64,000 nucleotides of DNA, taken from assembly GCA_013054445.1 (NCBI GenBank), contig JAAMPI010000051.1, positions 17,569 to 81,568 of the forward strand, written 5' to 3'. The notes beneath the pieces are model-generated. The model was not told the DNA's origin. It saw only the letters and a list, made by a program, of their open reading frames with translations, and searched no databases. The DNA is from Cudoniella acicularis. Lineage: Eukaryota > Ascomycota > Leotiomycetes > Helotiales > Helotiaceae. Made by a program: the position numbers and the translations under genes. Within the stretch, counting starts at the first letter, position 1, and the number at the start of each line of letters is the position of its first letter. Shown one piece after another: positions 33,537-45,235 of the stretch.

Positions 33537-34160
33537 TCACCAACCACTGCATACTTCGGCGTATAATGTGGGAAAACTGTAACCATGAGGGTCGAGTTCA
33601 AACAGGCACAGGAACCGGGGGGTTGGAGGGGATGGTGTGGTATGAAACACCTTTCGGTGTAGATAGTCAGCTGCTTGGTTCATTGGCAGCGACTTTTCTA
33701 CAACATCGACCGAAAGACGTTGTAATCCTGGCAACAGTTGAAGGGCTTCTAAAGCACGACCCGACGAAGATCCTAGCTATTGCACTCTTACTCCGGTAAG
33801 AACCTCCCTGATGCATGCTGTGCCTGGGTTGTGTAAGAAATCGAGGAGGACACAACAACAGCCGAATTTCAAAGAAAAGTTCGGGACCAGGATCTGTACA
33901 AACTCGGCTGAAATCTGCTTGTCGACGAGTAAACAAGCAAATTGCTTAGGGACGTTGGGCGGAGAGTGCTGACCAGGACCTTGTAAATTGGTATAGTAAC
34001 ATTGGCCATAAGGGCACTTTCGGATATCCACAGATTCATTTTTGCTTCGTCGACGACGTAGACTTCCAGGATTACATCCCATCTCATAGTCGGTGACTTC
34101 GTGATAGATATATTGGCGAATCTCTAGGGGAAGATCTTTGAACGTGACTGTGGCACTCAT
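33537..34160 (-). pseudogene. F-box/2EXR-like fungal protein with an internal TAG
   Basis: From ATG 34160 the product starts with a typical N-terminal motif of fungal F-box- or 2EXR-like proteins (FKDLPLEIRQYIYHEV at residues 8-23), followed by a Cys-containing region and LLVDKQISAEFVQIL near residue 80. The frame then meets TAG at 33777-33779 and continues in the same frame to 33537 with plausible sequence (LEALQLLPGLQRLSVDVVEKS). A canonical intron around the stop was looked for: GTAAGAG starts just before it, but no acceptor keeps the downstream frame. Either a nonsense mutation or an unresolved splice. Such proteins usually act in protein recognition, but no partner is visible. Confidence 0.55.
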
Positions 34161-34581
34161 CGAGAATTCGCTGGTAGGTGAAGATTGGGTGGTAATTGCT
34201 TCGATACCCTGACTTCATTAGCAGTTATCACGGGCATGGGAGCAGCAACACGTACTGCAGTAGCTGGTGATATGTCTGCAGGAAGAATTGGGCCCTGATT
34301 TGGCAGAATACTCGAAAGAGTTGAGGGCGTTTCTATGGTGGCAACGAGGATCGCAGACGAGGTCGATCAGCGGAAAGCGGTTGAAAACGAAGTCGTCGAG
34401 AGATGGTGTGTAGGGACGACAGTTTCTGAAATCCAGAGGATTTGGCGGCCTTGCAAACTTCAAGGTTGCCTAGGTGGAGAACGCGTCGGAAGATTTAACG
34501 CGTACGCGTCGAGGTAATATCTGTCACGACTCATTACGTGGCGGGGCGGGGCGGGGAACTATCCTGGAAGAGACCTATCCA

Positions 34582-36134
34582 TTATTCTCGTCTCTTTCCC
34601 TCCCGAATATAGTCTCTCCTAAGCTCTTCCACCTCTTCCGGGGCTGCCTCAAGAGGGGCTACAAACTCGTTGGGATACTCAACTAGATCTGGACCAGCGC
34701 TCTGGTCTCCCATCTCACTTTCTCCATCCAATTCCGTATCCCCATTCTGCTGGTCTTCGGCTTCCTTTATAGCCGTTTGTGCACTTGCCCGAATTGCATC
34801 TTTTAGCTGCGATTCTTCGTCGACTGTGCCGGTCTGATCTGCTGAGGAATTGGGAGGATCGAAGACCAAGCTAGTTTCAATCTCACAAGCCAAAGCATTT
34901 GCAAGGGCAAGGACATCGGCTACAGTAGTTGATTGTTTAGATAGCTGCTTTTCAGCAGAGACCGCGGATGCATTTTCGGTAGCCGCCTTTTGTTTCTCTG
35001 CCTTTTCTTGCAATGCCTTCTGCTGTTTTTCGGCGTATGCTCGTTGCAGTGGCTCACGCAGGATTCCCTACGAGTTGGAGCCCGCAACTCCTCGACAGAG
35101 AACACCTTTCCCTTGCGTCTCTGCTGCTTCTGTGTCTTGCCCTTTTTGTCGGCGTCGAGGCAGAACTCCCAATCCGCCCGTGTCCGTGGCACCCAGTCCC
35201 TAGGCGGCTTCTGTGACTTTGGTGGCATATTAATAGATCTTCTAGGCGTCGGGGTGGTGATATTTGGTGGATTGCTAGCCGAGGAGGATGCATTGTTAGA
35301 CTGTTGAGCAGAAGGACCTGGCCTGTGGAATAGTGGAATTGGCTTTCCGGTAGAAGAGGGGGAAGAGGTATTGCCTCGAGGGGTGGCGGGTGAAGTAATT
35401 TGACCAGGTAATTGTAAGTGCTGCTTTTCAGCAGATCTGCTAAATGCGGATGAGCTTTGAGCCTTGTCTTTGCTTTGGCTTGAGGACTCTGCTGGGCGAG
35501 TGCTATCCACGAAGTCTTGGTCCCACTGTATTCCCTAATCTCCAATAGCAGACTTTGCCGTCTTAGGTAGAATGCCATAAGTAATAGCTTTGTCCCCTGA
35601 CAGAAAACGTCCCCACATATCGCATACCGGATAATTCGATAGAATGCAGCCCTCCGGTAGGTTGTCAAATGCCCCCGGACGGATCGCAGCTTGGAGGTAC
35701 ATCTGCTTCGCGTCGACCAATAACCAACTACCAACCAGAGGGACGTTGCCATCTGGGCGGACAATAATCTCCCCCTTTTCGGTGAGGGCTGGCGGTCCAC
35801 GTGGAAGTCGAGTGAGGAGGGGTTCGGCAGGCGTAGAGAAATCTCCGGGCCAAAAGCTTACCCGCTCTTCAGCGGAAAGGGAACCGTCGCAACAGATATA
35901 GCCGACGACCATATCTGTCAAATAGCAGTACATAGGGATTTCACGAACGTCGGCGGGTAGAGTTGTGGGGTAGTATATACTTTGTTGCGTCCACCAGTCG
36001 CGGGAAGGGTCGCCACCAACGGATTTATCAGTGGACTTGTTCAGCTCCCCACTCCGTTGCAAAGTTCTGATGGTCGACAACTGCTGGGCATCCCACAGGA
36101 TGAGGCCGGGCGGGCTCTGGGCTTGGTCGGACAT
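34582..36134 (-). pseudogene. 'YWPGDF'-family paralogue, broken by a stop and a frameshift
   Basis: ATG at 36134. Residues 1-199 contain FWPGDF at 94-99, then a PPALTEKGEI segment and VPLVGSW, aligning with the intact gene at 24897-26810 in sequence and in distance from the start. A TAG at 35535-35537 interrupts the frame, which resumes with QWDQDFVDS and a Ser-rich region to about 35070. There the reading frame changes by one base (near 35066) into a Glu/Lys/Gln-rich coiled coil ending at 34582 (the LQEKAEKQKAATEN region). The internal TAG suggests Trp or Gln changed to stop. The one-base shift sits next to a short G/A run and could be a sequencing error. Confidence 0.6.
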
Positions 36135-38046
36135 GGCGAGGATTCGGGTTGGCCGGAGGGTGCGCTGCCGCTATAGAGATCGTGATGTTATGATGACAGG
36201 AACGAGGTGGGCGGAGAGTTTTGGGATGGAGGATGAGAAAGAGTTGAGGTAGATCGACTTGAAGGCAAAGGTGAAATCTCGGCGAATAGCTCTTCGGATG
36301 GGGCTACAAGAAACAAGTCAGAAGAGTGGGTGAGCTGGAAGAGATGAGTTGAGCAAGTCCTGGCAGAAGGCTTATGAGGTCGATAGGCTGAGAGGCGAGG
36401 CTGGAAGTTTGGTCAACGGCGTGGTTGTCAAAGGTGACAGGACAGTCAAATTCAATAGCTTTTTGTAGTTCGTGGCAGCTTCCGAAAATCAAAGTTATCG
36501 TGATCACCTGAAAGTTATAAAATAACCAGGAATAATTATAATATGAAATCCATCAATCTTGAGTCATAAAGGGTAATGATACTTCTATTGACTAACTTTT
36601 AAAAGTTTTCGATTTTTCGATTTGGTTTCACTAGTAAAATGCCCTGAAAACCCAGACTTATCTGACCAGGCTCGTTAGATGGCGTTTCATTTACAAAGTT
36701 GAAATGCATGATAGCAACCACGCAATCACACAAAGGTGACCCAGCAGCTCTGGATTCCGACTAACCATATTAAAAGACAACAAGTTGAAATAGAAATCCC
36801 TTTGCTCTTTGAGAGGCAACAATAGGGCATCTCCTTGTTCTAATTTTATAGCACGTCTTTAGACTGTATTTGGTTCTGCTCCTTTTAAGATACTCTAGTC
36901 TACAGGTTTCAAAAGCATGCTTGTCAATACCTCATATGAAAATCACCTTATCGTATTCAATTCGGGAGGGGGTTGTCGCCCGAGATGCTAAAGAAAAGGC
37001 TAAGGAGATGGTGAACCACACCCTAGTTTTACTAGAGGCACACAAACCAGCCTCCCCTTTTCAACATCCCGTAGGCAGCATCACACTAAAGTGCCGCATC
37101 TGGTGGAATTGAATTTCGCCTCCGGCCCGGGTTGCACGAGCATAGTAATAATATTTTTGTGCGATTACCATCGCGACGCATTCCCTCGATAACTCCCATC
37201 GCTATCGCAAATCTTCCCACAACCATACGAACGACGATATCGGCCACAATCACTGAAAGGATGAATGCTTCTTGGAAGGATTGGTGCTGGTGCGAAGGGG
37301 ATGGCAAACACCGCGCCTATGTCGACAAGTGCGTTGTTCGTGGCGAATCGCGCTCATCCACCAGGGGAACGCCCACGCCAGAAGTGTCTCGATGCCTCCA
37401 CGCTTTCCGCCTCCCTTCGCTTTACGGTGACTGCTCGAGGGCTTGTCCGAAATAGAAGGCATTCAGTCGAAAGAGTTTGCATAGATGACGACCCTGAGAG
37501 AAACTGGTACACGAGAATGCAAACACTGTCCAATTTATAATGGGTGTGCTCGGTCGCCCGGGTCGCCTTGAGGAAAAGAAGTATACTCAAAATCAAGTGA
37601 TAGGCGACTGTGTTCGCGAAGCGTCATTATCCACATGGCTGCTCGAGATGCGGTCTTCCTTAAAAACTCTTCATCGCAAAATACCAGCCGAGATACTTGT
37701 CACCGTCAGGAATTCGCCACAGAAATACCCTGAAGCGCAACAATCATAGGGCTTTGGAGAGGTGCCAGACCGATGCCGTGGTCAGCAGATACTACAATCG
37801 CAAGTTGCTGACCTTTCTATGTTGCAACCATCCATGCCTTTGGTTAGAGATTGATGTCAACTCCCTTTCTGCAACACATCTCTCGTGTTGTCCCAGCCCC
37901 TACAGACACAGCCATTACACCTGCAAGTGTTGAGGTAGGGAGACATGATCCGCTCGGTGTCCAACCACGTTAATAGATTTTCCAGAATTATCACCGCACA
38001 CAAAAATAGTTTCATGTTACGGAACCTAGATAAATACATCGATGGA
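36135..38046. other. Intergenic, no recognisable gene
   Basis: Only short overlapping frames without motifs. AT-rich around 36510-36620. Confidence 0.5.
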
Positions 38047-39216
38047 TTATTGCAGAACAAATCTCGCCGCAGCCTCATGAATCTCTTCCTGCTGCTTCGG
38101 CCATCCAAGAATAGTCCCTACAACATAGACATCATGCGGCACATCTGGGACTTCGAAATATTCGACCCAATTGCCCGGGACAGCGTTCATCGCGTTGGCA
38201 AATTCCCGAACACTATCACAAAGAACCTCCGCGCCTCCCGCCTGAACAAAAATTGGGACCGGAGTTGCAAATGGATGCAATGCTGGAGAGATATACGGAT
38301 CATCCAGTCGCACGGCCTCAGGGGGCGCAATAGCCCTTGCACCCCATGCCATCATACGCTCCTCGACGTAGTCGGTCTTGATATTCCTATTTGCGCTGAT
38401 GGCCTCGGGATCACCTTCGAAGCTATACTCGACCGAGGGCGAAAACAGAAGACATGCCTTCGGAGGTGGAAGTTCGGCGAGTTTATGGTCTTGTACCTCC
38501 TTGATGGAGGTAAGATAGCGCAGTAGTGCTACTGCGATGGTTGAGCCAGTGGAGTCGCCGGCGAGGACAATGCGTGATGGGGAGATTCCCATTTTGTCGG
38601 TGAGATAGATGTATGCTGTCACCGCGTCTTGCATGGCCCCGGGATACGGCGTTGGGTTATCGCCGCCGGCGAGACGGTACTGCAGCCAAAACGAACGAGT
38701 GTTGTTGCCCAGCCTGTTGTTCAGCAGGGTTGCCGTGGGCCCCGAGTCTTCTGGCCGTCCAGTCAGCCACAGGAGCGAGCCAGAATGGAAGGACAAAACC
38801 ACCAGCCCTTGTTCTTCCAGTAGCGACTGCTTCGATGGTAGCTCCGGATACCAGGTGCCGCCGACCGTCTCTGGCTTGATAGTGTCACTCGTGAAATCAC
38901 CGCGATACGCGGAGTCGGGCGCTGGATCGATGGTCACCCATCGATCGCCAAGCTTGCCGGGCTCCAAGCTCAAAGATTGCGTGAAACCGAGTTCGGTGAT
39001 AACGTGAAAACCTCTCTCAAAAAGCCGTGTCATGCACGCCTGGCGATAGGTCCACTTTGGACTTTGGCGCAAAGAGCTCGGGATGTAGTAGATACTGTAG
39101 AAGAATGCCTCCAGAAAGCCCCGAAAGATAGCGATGATGATCCAGATGGCAAACCCTGGCTGTCGAGTCCGCCAGCCGTTGGGTACTGCATTGTCATCTG
39201 CGAATGAGCGTGCCAT
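38047..39216 (-). CDS. Alpha/beta hydrolase fold-3 (HSL-type) esterase-like protein with N-terminal membrane helix
   Basis: 389 residues from ATG 39216, the first ATG in a frame that opens earlier without ATG. Residues 22-45 form a hydrophobic helix, probably a membrane anchor. The hydrolase core has GDSTG with nucleophile Ser222, probable acid Asp334 (GGAEVLCDS) and His361 (DVPHDVY), so a Ser-Asp-His triad is present. The oxyanion-hole motif that normally reads HGGG/HGGA is here H144-S-G-S. A 'WLQYRLAGG' segment before the nucleophile matches fungal fold-3 hydrolases and steryl-acetylhydrolase-like enzymes. Single exon. The likely role is ester hydrolysis of a small lipid or xenobiotic; the substrate is unknown. 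The changed oxyanion hole may lower or alter activity. Confidence 0.9.
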   Translation of the reverse strand: MARSFADDNAVPNGWRTRQPGFAIWIIIAIFRGFLEAFFYSIYYIPSSLRQSPKWTYRQACMTRLFERGFHVITELGFTQSLSLEPGKLGDRWVTIDPAPDSAYRGDFTSDTIKPETVGGTWYPELPSKQSLLEEQGLVVLSFHSGSLLWLTGRPEDSGPTATLLNNRLGNNTRSFWLQYRLAGGDNPTPYPGAMQDAVTAYIYLTDKMGISPSRIVLAGDSTGSTIAVALLRYLTSIKEVQDHKLAELPPPKACLLFSPSVEYSFEGDPEAISANRNIKTDYVEERMMAWGARAIAPPEAVRLDDPYISPALHPFATPVPIFVQAGGAEVLCDSVREFANAMNAVPGNWVEYFEVPDVPHDVYVVGTILGWPKQQEEIHEAAARFVLQ

Positions 39217-39229
39217 GCCACCGACCGGT

Positions 39230-39257
39230 CTTGCGTCTTGCGTCTTGCGTCTTGCGT
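39230..39257. repeat. 7-bp microsatellite (cttgcgt)x4
   Basis: Four perfect tandem copies about 15-40 bp upstream of the hydrolase ATG, so within its 5' leader or core promoter. Confidence 0.85.
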
Positions 39258-39919
39258 GAGAAGTGAAAGTTGAAGATGCTAGACAAAAATCGCCAAAGAT
39301 GCTAAGCTTTTGCGGGCCCCAGAATAGCTCCTCGCAAAGCAAGCCAGAAGCAAGCTTGAAGTAGATGGTTACTATCTGAAAGAGCTGGGGAGAGGCTATA
39401 CCCGAGAATAAAAAAAACGGGGCTGCTGCGCCCTTTCTTATGGTTCTGGTTATTGCTTAGTGATATAGTTTCATTCAACTTAGTGACTGGCTGGACAAGC
39501 GACCCAATCAAAGCATTGCTGGCGTTGAAGTTAAAATGTCGATACAAGACCAGGAACCTGATTTCAAAGCTGCCATCACCATGGTTTTAGAGCCTTGAAG
39601 TTCCGAGATGGTCCACCCGTATGTCAAAAAACAGTCTCTTATTGTAAGTGAGGCACTCCAGTCGTGCGACTTAATCCGTTCATCTAAGTGTGGATGTCTG
39701 TCTCTTCTATAATCTAGCATCGTATGTTCGAGGCTCTCCCGGCAGGGTACCTCCGCATGGAGATGGGATGGGGATTGGAACGACTGCTTCGTGCAGAAGC
39801 AGACACGTTAGCTGGCTGCTTACGGAAACTTCTAGAATAACGCCACACCTCACGTGAGTTTGTATAATATGCAATATAAATTAATACGATTAAATTCAGG
39901 CCCCCCAACATCCCCCCTC
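39258..39919. other. Intergenic between hydrolase and peptidase genes
   Basis: No gene seen. A CACGTG palindrome (ctcacgtgag) lies near 39850, just downstream of the peptidase gene's stop. Confidence 0.5.
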
Positions 39920-42303
39920 CTATTCAAAAGCCTTCCTTCCATATTTCACCCGCCAAGCAGCATCCTTTGTCACTGTCTCTTCTTCCACCTCTAACGTTCT
40001 CCTCCTTCTCGGAATCTTTTTCGGCATTCCTCTCTTAGACTTCGCCGACTGCGGTAAACTCCCAGCAACACATTTCCCACCACCCCAAGCCACATTCGCC
40101 GCCGCTTCCCAAATATTCGTAACATCCAAAATCATATCCCTCGTATAAAACAGCCTACAATCAGCATTCTCCACTACAAACTGCGCCGGGAGGCCATCCT
40201 CAATATGACTCGGAAGAATCACATCTCTCAAATTAAGGCCAGCAGTACTGTCCAGTATCAAAGGGTCTAGGTGCAATCCATTCGAAAAAAGGAGTTGGTT
40301 ATCTGGATCACTTTGGTCCACCAGCAACAGAGTCCTGTACGAGGCATGGTAAAGATCCTCCCATGTTGAAAGCTGCCCACCACGAACTCCGCCAACGGCT
40401 TGAATAGGAGTCGTCGATGGTCGTCCTCCCATTGCAATTGACTTCACCCCTCCTTGGTTGCGCATAAAATCACTGAATAGACCACATGTCGAAGCACAAA
40501 AACCATCATACACCTGTTGAAATTAGCTTCTGACTTCACACTCAGCAGGCTACATACCATGATAATATCTTCAGCCGCGAATGGCTGAGTGAAATTCTTC
40601 CTCGCTCCATATCCCGTAATTTCAATACCAAATCCGTAAGTGGTATTAACAGTTGTATTCGGATCGTCGAGATCCCAGCTCTGAAGAGCAGTATAATTGG
40701 TTCCCATAAACGTATTAGGACCAAATTTAGCTTCGAAAGTGGGAAAATGTTGATCTGAAATATTGAGGTCATAAAGATAGTTCCATGACTCTTCATACGC
40801 TGCAATTGGACTCGAAGAGCTGTATGGGTTATAGTCATCTGGGATAACTTTCCTCGTAATATTGGCCATAGCAAGGAACATCTCGTTGCCACGGTACCGT
40901 GTATACCCCTTTTGCTCAGTCTGCGGAAACAATTGTCTGTATAAATCATATCCCTGTAATATATAACCACCATTGTTTGCGCTGAGATCGACAACAAGCT
41001 TTTTCTTACCATCTCTAACAGCATCAGCGAGGAAGGTTTGCGCTACTGCTTGAAATTCGACAACAGATGCGGGCTCGAATGACAAAACACTGAGTACAGC
41101 GACATCTTCCAAGCCAGGGCCTTCAAGGTAGTATCCGGAGAGAACGGCGTCCTTTGTCGTAAGTATTGGAGCAGGATAGCCAGGTGCTGTAACGTTACCA
41201 CTTGGCGCAGGGTTTGGATTTGTTGCTGCAGCATCAGGATTAAGACCTCCATAAGTATAAGCGGAAAATGTGCTATTATCGTGAATATATGTAAAATTGG
41301 CCTTGAGGAACGCAACATTGCCCTGTGTGATGGTCGTTCCATTTTGAAAGGTGTAAGAGGTGTTCTCTCCTGGATAAATATATCCAGTGCGCCCGCCACC
41401 AGCAAAGTAGCCATTCGAGATCCCAGCAGCCACGAAAGCCTTTTCAAAAAACATGGAATTGTATGCCGCGTCGGGATCTTGTTGAGCAGCAGCTGAAAAT
41501 GCTAAATCCTCAATAAATTTGACCGCATCGACTCCATTAACTTCAGACAGCGGAGAAGCATTTGGTACGGAGCTGACAATATCATCTATCAATCGTCAGT
41601 AAAGAGCTAGATCGCTGATTGCAAAACTCGCCATATACAAAAATTTCTGGAAGAGCCACTCCATCACTGCTAATTGAAACCAATGATAGTCCTCGACCCC
41701 AACCAAATGCAGCTGTAAGATAATCTGGATAGTAAATAAAATGTCCGCTATGAGCCGGAGCGAAAACTTTTTGGTAAAGATCAACTTCAAACTGGTAATC
41801 ATTTGCGTATGAATTGTTGTTGAATTTTGCTGTCACATCGGCGAGCCGGGCTAATACGTCATGTGGAGGATAAAAATAATCAGATGGAGGGTCTTTCAGG
41901 TAGGCAATATCTAAGTAGGATGTTATTCAGCAGACCGCCCAAAAACTGAAAAGTAGAGGTTGGGATAGTTGCTGTGTTTTAGAGGGAGTCTGGGAATTAT
42001 TTTCATTACCTGTTTGCCATTCCAAATACTTCGGCATGTATTGTAGCGCGGGTGGTATTGAGTCCGTTCTTAAACTCAGTGTGTTTAAGCAATCCAGAGT
42101 TGGTTTAATTGGGATAGTGACCGGCCATGCTGCGACGCAAATTAGCATCATATCAATACTTTGAATTTCCACTAACTGCTTGGAGATTTGGCTTGTGCAG
42201 CGAGAGCAAACGAGTTTATTTTCCCACATGTTGGATCAGCAACTATTGCTCGTGAAGGCTGTAGAAACAACGACGTTGCGAAAATGACTGAGCTGAGGCG
42301 CAT
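39920..42303 (-). CDS. Secreted S41-family (CPAF/UstP-like) peptidase
   Basis: Five exons: 42303..42177, 42129..42010, 41910..41632, 41585..40558, 40513..39920. Introns are 47, 99, 46 and 44 nt. All join in phase into 715 residues. Exon 1 encodes a signal peptide (residues 1 to about 20, ending SRAIVA) and a following Cys. The middle has many N-glycosylation sequons (for example NNSYAN, NTSYTF, NVTAPG). The protease core has AEDIIMVYDGFCASTC around residues 512-528 with a candidate nucleophile Ser526, followed by NQGGVKSIAMGGRP, a hallmark of fungal S41 proteins. The third intron is a GC-AG intron (41586-41631, CTGAC branch site); no GT donor there keeps the frame. The family includes UstP of the ustiloxin cluster but is widespread. 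A basic KKIPRRRRT tract lies near the C-terminus. Confidence 0.92.
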
Positions 42304-44095
42304 CTTCAAAGTAGAGATGTCTGCTTAAAATAATACTTTGATTTTTCCCTTTCAAAAGAAAAATGCAATCGAATCATTTACAGCCAGTGCCGTATTTCGC
42401 TCGAAGTCTTCATATGTATTCGAATGTAATGGTCTTTATTTCGAAGTTGAGATTTATTTATGCAGGACAAGGATCGGTTAATAACTGCCAGCTCCTCAGT
42501 GCGGAGAAGCCCGAGATACTTACCTGAAGAAGCAGGTGCTAGAATTCACTTCATCCTATCGCAAGCATTAATTCGGCGTATCCTTGGGGAGGATTTATAA
42601 ATAATAGCCTAATTGTCGCCTGCGATGAACATACCTTTTGTGGATATCTGAGCGCACGAACGACCAAGGTTGTGAGGTTATCATCTCTGCTCCAACCAGG
42701 ATTCACTCTTGTACCTGGATTGACTTGGCTCTTTTCCCACGCTTGTGATAAATTGATTCAGTCGTCTAAAGTATTAGAACTCCATGAAGGCCAGAAGTAG
42801 TCTATGACCCTCGAGGCAAGTGAGCTTTTCAAGCTTTCATCTTCATAACCGTGGCTTTCAACAACCACGAGCTGAGTCTGTGCCATCGGTTAGCACTTAG
42901 AACTTATAATAACTCTAATTAGAACAGTGGGAATGATGTATCTCAGGATATACCACATCATGTTTACTTCGCACGACGATGAAAAAGGAAGCCGGTTAAA
43001 GCCCCGATGACCTCATTTCATACGGAGTACCAGTGCCGTTGGTGCTCTTTTTGGAAGTTCGGCTGTCTCTGCCTCATTCGACATCTTCGGAACCTGGTCA
43101 CCTCGAATATTGGAACACCTCAAGCCAAGTAGGAAACGTGATATCCTAGTTATGGGAAAGCAGGAAACTATGGTTTAGGTTTCTGAGAAGAGTTATCGAA
43201 ATTTCCTCAATGGTGTTGACGAAATAGTGCTGCACAAGGCCACCAGGCTTCCAGCAAACAAGTCGGTGTACAAATTCAAACACTTCAAAAGTTGAATGCA
43301 CTATCGTGGCGCTTAACTCGCGTGAATGAATTGATCCCTGAATAGGTTCGAATATATGAAAGGCTGCAAGTTGAAACTTTGGGAGTTACGAGATAGAAGG
43401 GATAGCTCTGAGGGTTTCAATTTGATTCTTGAGCTGTGTATTTGTAAATAGCATTAAGTAGACCCTATAATTAACAAATTACCTTTAAATAAGTTTAAAC
43501 ACCAATTTTCTGATTTTCAACGTGATATATTTCTGTCTTATCACACTCTTTACTACTTCATGCTTATTCTACAAACGAGCTTACAGGCTGAAGCCTGATC
43601 GAACGACTTACGTATGATTCTAGAGACCTTTGCGTATTATTGGTTGAAAGAATTTTATACTTTTAGATCTAATGATGAATGGCTTGGGATTTCCAATCTA
43701 CAGCCACAGGATGAGCTGCTTCCCCTAACTTCTCAGCTCCCGGCTCTGTTGGATTTGTCAATATTTACGACTCATTTTAGTTAGACCCTTGATATGAGAT
43801 AAACTTCCGGGGTAAAAAGCCATTAAACAGGGAACTCGGGGAGCGGGAAGTCTACGTACTTTACACTGCGGATTTTCGCATATCCGAATTCTACCTTAAC
43901 CCTTTTCAACGCCTACCTCTACTGTCGGAAGTGTGTGGGTCTGTGATTTATCCTTGGCTAGTACGAGCTGCCAAGTGTTTTAAACTGATAGCTTGGCAAA
44001 GATCAAACGAAACTTTATTCTTAACCTTTCTTCAAAAGAGGATCGCAGTCTTAAAATAGAAACCCATGATTAAGTCCGTGCACCCCTATTCCGAC
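42304..44095. other. Intergenic, no gene seen
   Basis: About 1.8 kb without an open frame of note on either strand. AT content rises after 43440. No tRNA box-like pair was convincing. Confidence 0.55.
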
Positions 44096-44270
44096 CACCC
44101 CCCCATTCCGCCCACCTTTTACACCAAAATTAGCGATTTTTAGATATTNATAACTTTACGAAAGNTTAATATAANTATTTAAAATTTAAAATATAAGATA
44201 TTTATATATAGTTCGCTTAATATAAAAATTATAAAAATTCTTAGCTTATAAATCATTCTATAATTAACCT

Positions 44271-44389
44271 TTAAACTTTTAAAAAAGATTTATACCTAAT
44301 TTACATATAAACTAAAATTTTTAATAACTTTTTTATTAAAGATTTTAATTTATATACAAATTAGGTATAAAAAATATTTAAAAGTTTAA
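44271..44389. repeat. AT-rich perfect-arm hairpin, MITE-like
   Basis: Two arms of about 57 bp (44271-44327 and 44333-44389) are inverted copies with roughly nine mismatches, sharing TTAAACTTTTAAA and TTTATACCTAATTT blocks, with a loop of about 5 nt. It sits in a larger A/T block (44110-44420) with isolated N. A ttagcg word occurs on both outer sides (near 44131 and 44408). It may be a RIP-degraded palindromic transposon; no target duplication is certain. Confidence 0.65.
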
Positions 44390-44419
44390 ATCTTAATTTA
44401 AGGGTATTAGCGACCTCTA

Positions 44420-45235
44420 AAAAAATTTCCTAAAACAAGATGTAGATTTCTTCTTTATTAATGGTCCTGAGAAAATAGCGAAGATTTGGGCGCGGTTGTC
44501 TTTAGGCTTGAAATGCAACGGAGGGTTACAGCTCAGGGAGTTGTGCGTTGATGTGGGTGCATGGGATATGAGCGGGTGGGAGCAGGGGAATAGGATCCAT
44601 GGAACTGTTTTCTGGTGGAGAGAATCAATGTATCAATTGGTAGCTAAGCCAAGTGATCGAAACGATCGGCCGAAGGAGATATCAGTCGTCCGTGCAGCAA
44701 GCTGTACACCACACATTAGACAGAGCTGGAAGAATGTGTAGCTGTTTGGGAAGAAACAGGCAGGCATTGAACGAAATTTAGAGACAGTATAGACTGGAAA
44801 TCCAAGAAAATCTGCCAAAAGAAATGAACGATTCACACTGGAGACACAAACCTGAATTTCCGAGTAATGATAGGAGAGGAAACACTTGTACTGATCAATA
44901 TACCTACAAATTTACAACTCAGAGTTACCAAACTCTAGAAAGCTCTACATAATGAGACTCACATTTCCTTTCAATCGATCAACTCAGTCCCAACTCGACC
45001 AAACTTCAAAATGGTATTTGGTGGAAATCATCGTGTACGAAGTTCCAATATTGATGACCCAGGGAGGAACTACCTCTATTTGGAAAGAAAGCAGGGAAAA
45101 TATTAACTTCAGTGTCACTCAAGCATCCACACAAGTCCCAGACTACACCAAAACAGCTTTCATTCCGCATGAAAATATACTACTCAAAGTTTCATCCGTC
45201 CAGAAAGAACGACGACATGGCTAGATACATCGGAT
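44420..45235. other. Intergenic, no recognisable gene
   Basis: Two short plus-strand frames (44496-44741, 44952-45224) show no motif and are not called. Confidence 0.45.

Noticed and set aside
37945..39207. Plus-strand frames opposite the hydrolase gene.
   Set aside because: Shadows of the 389-residue hydrolase, which has a complete catalytic triad.
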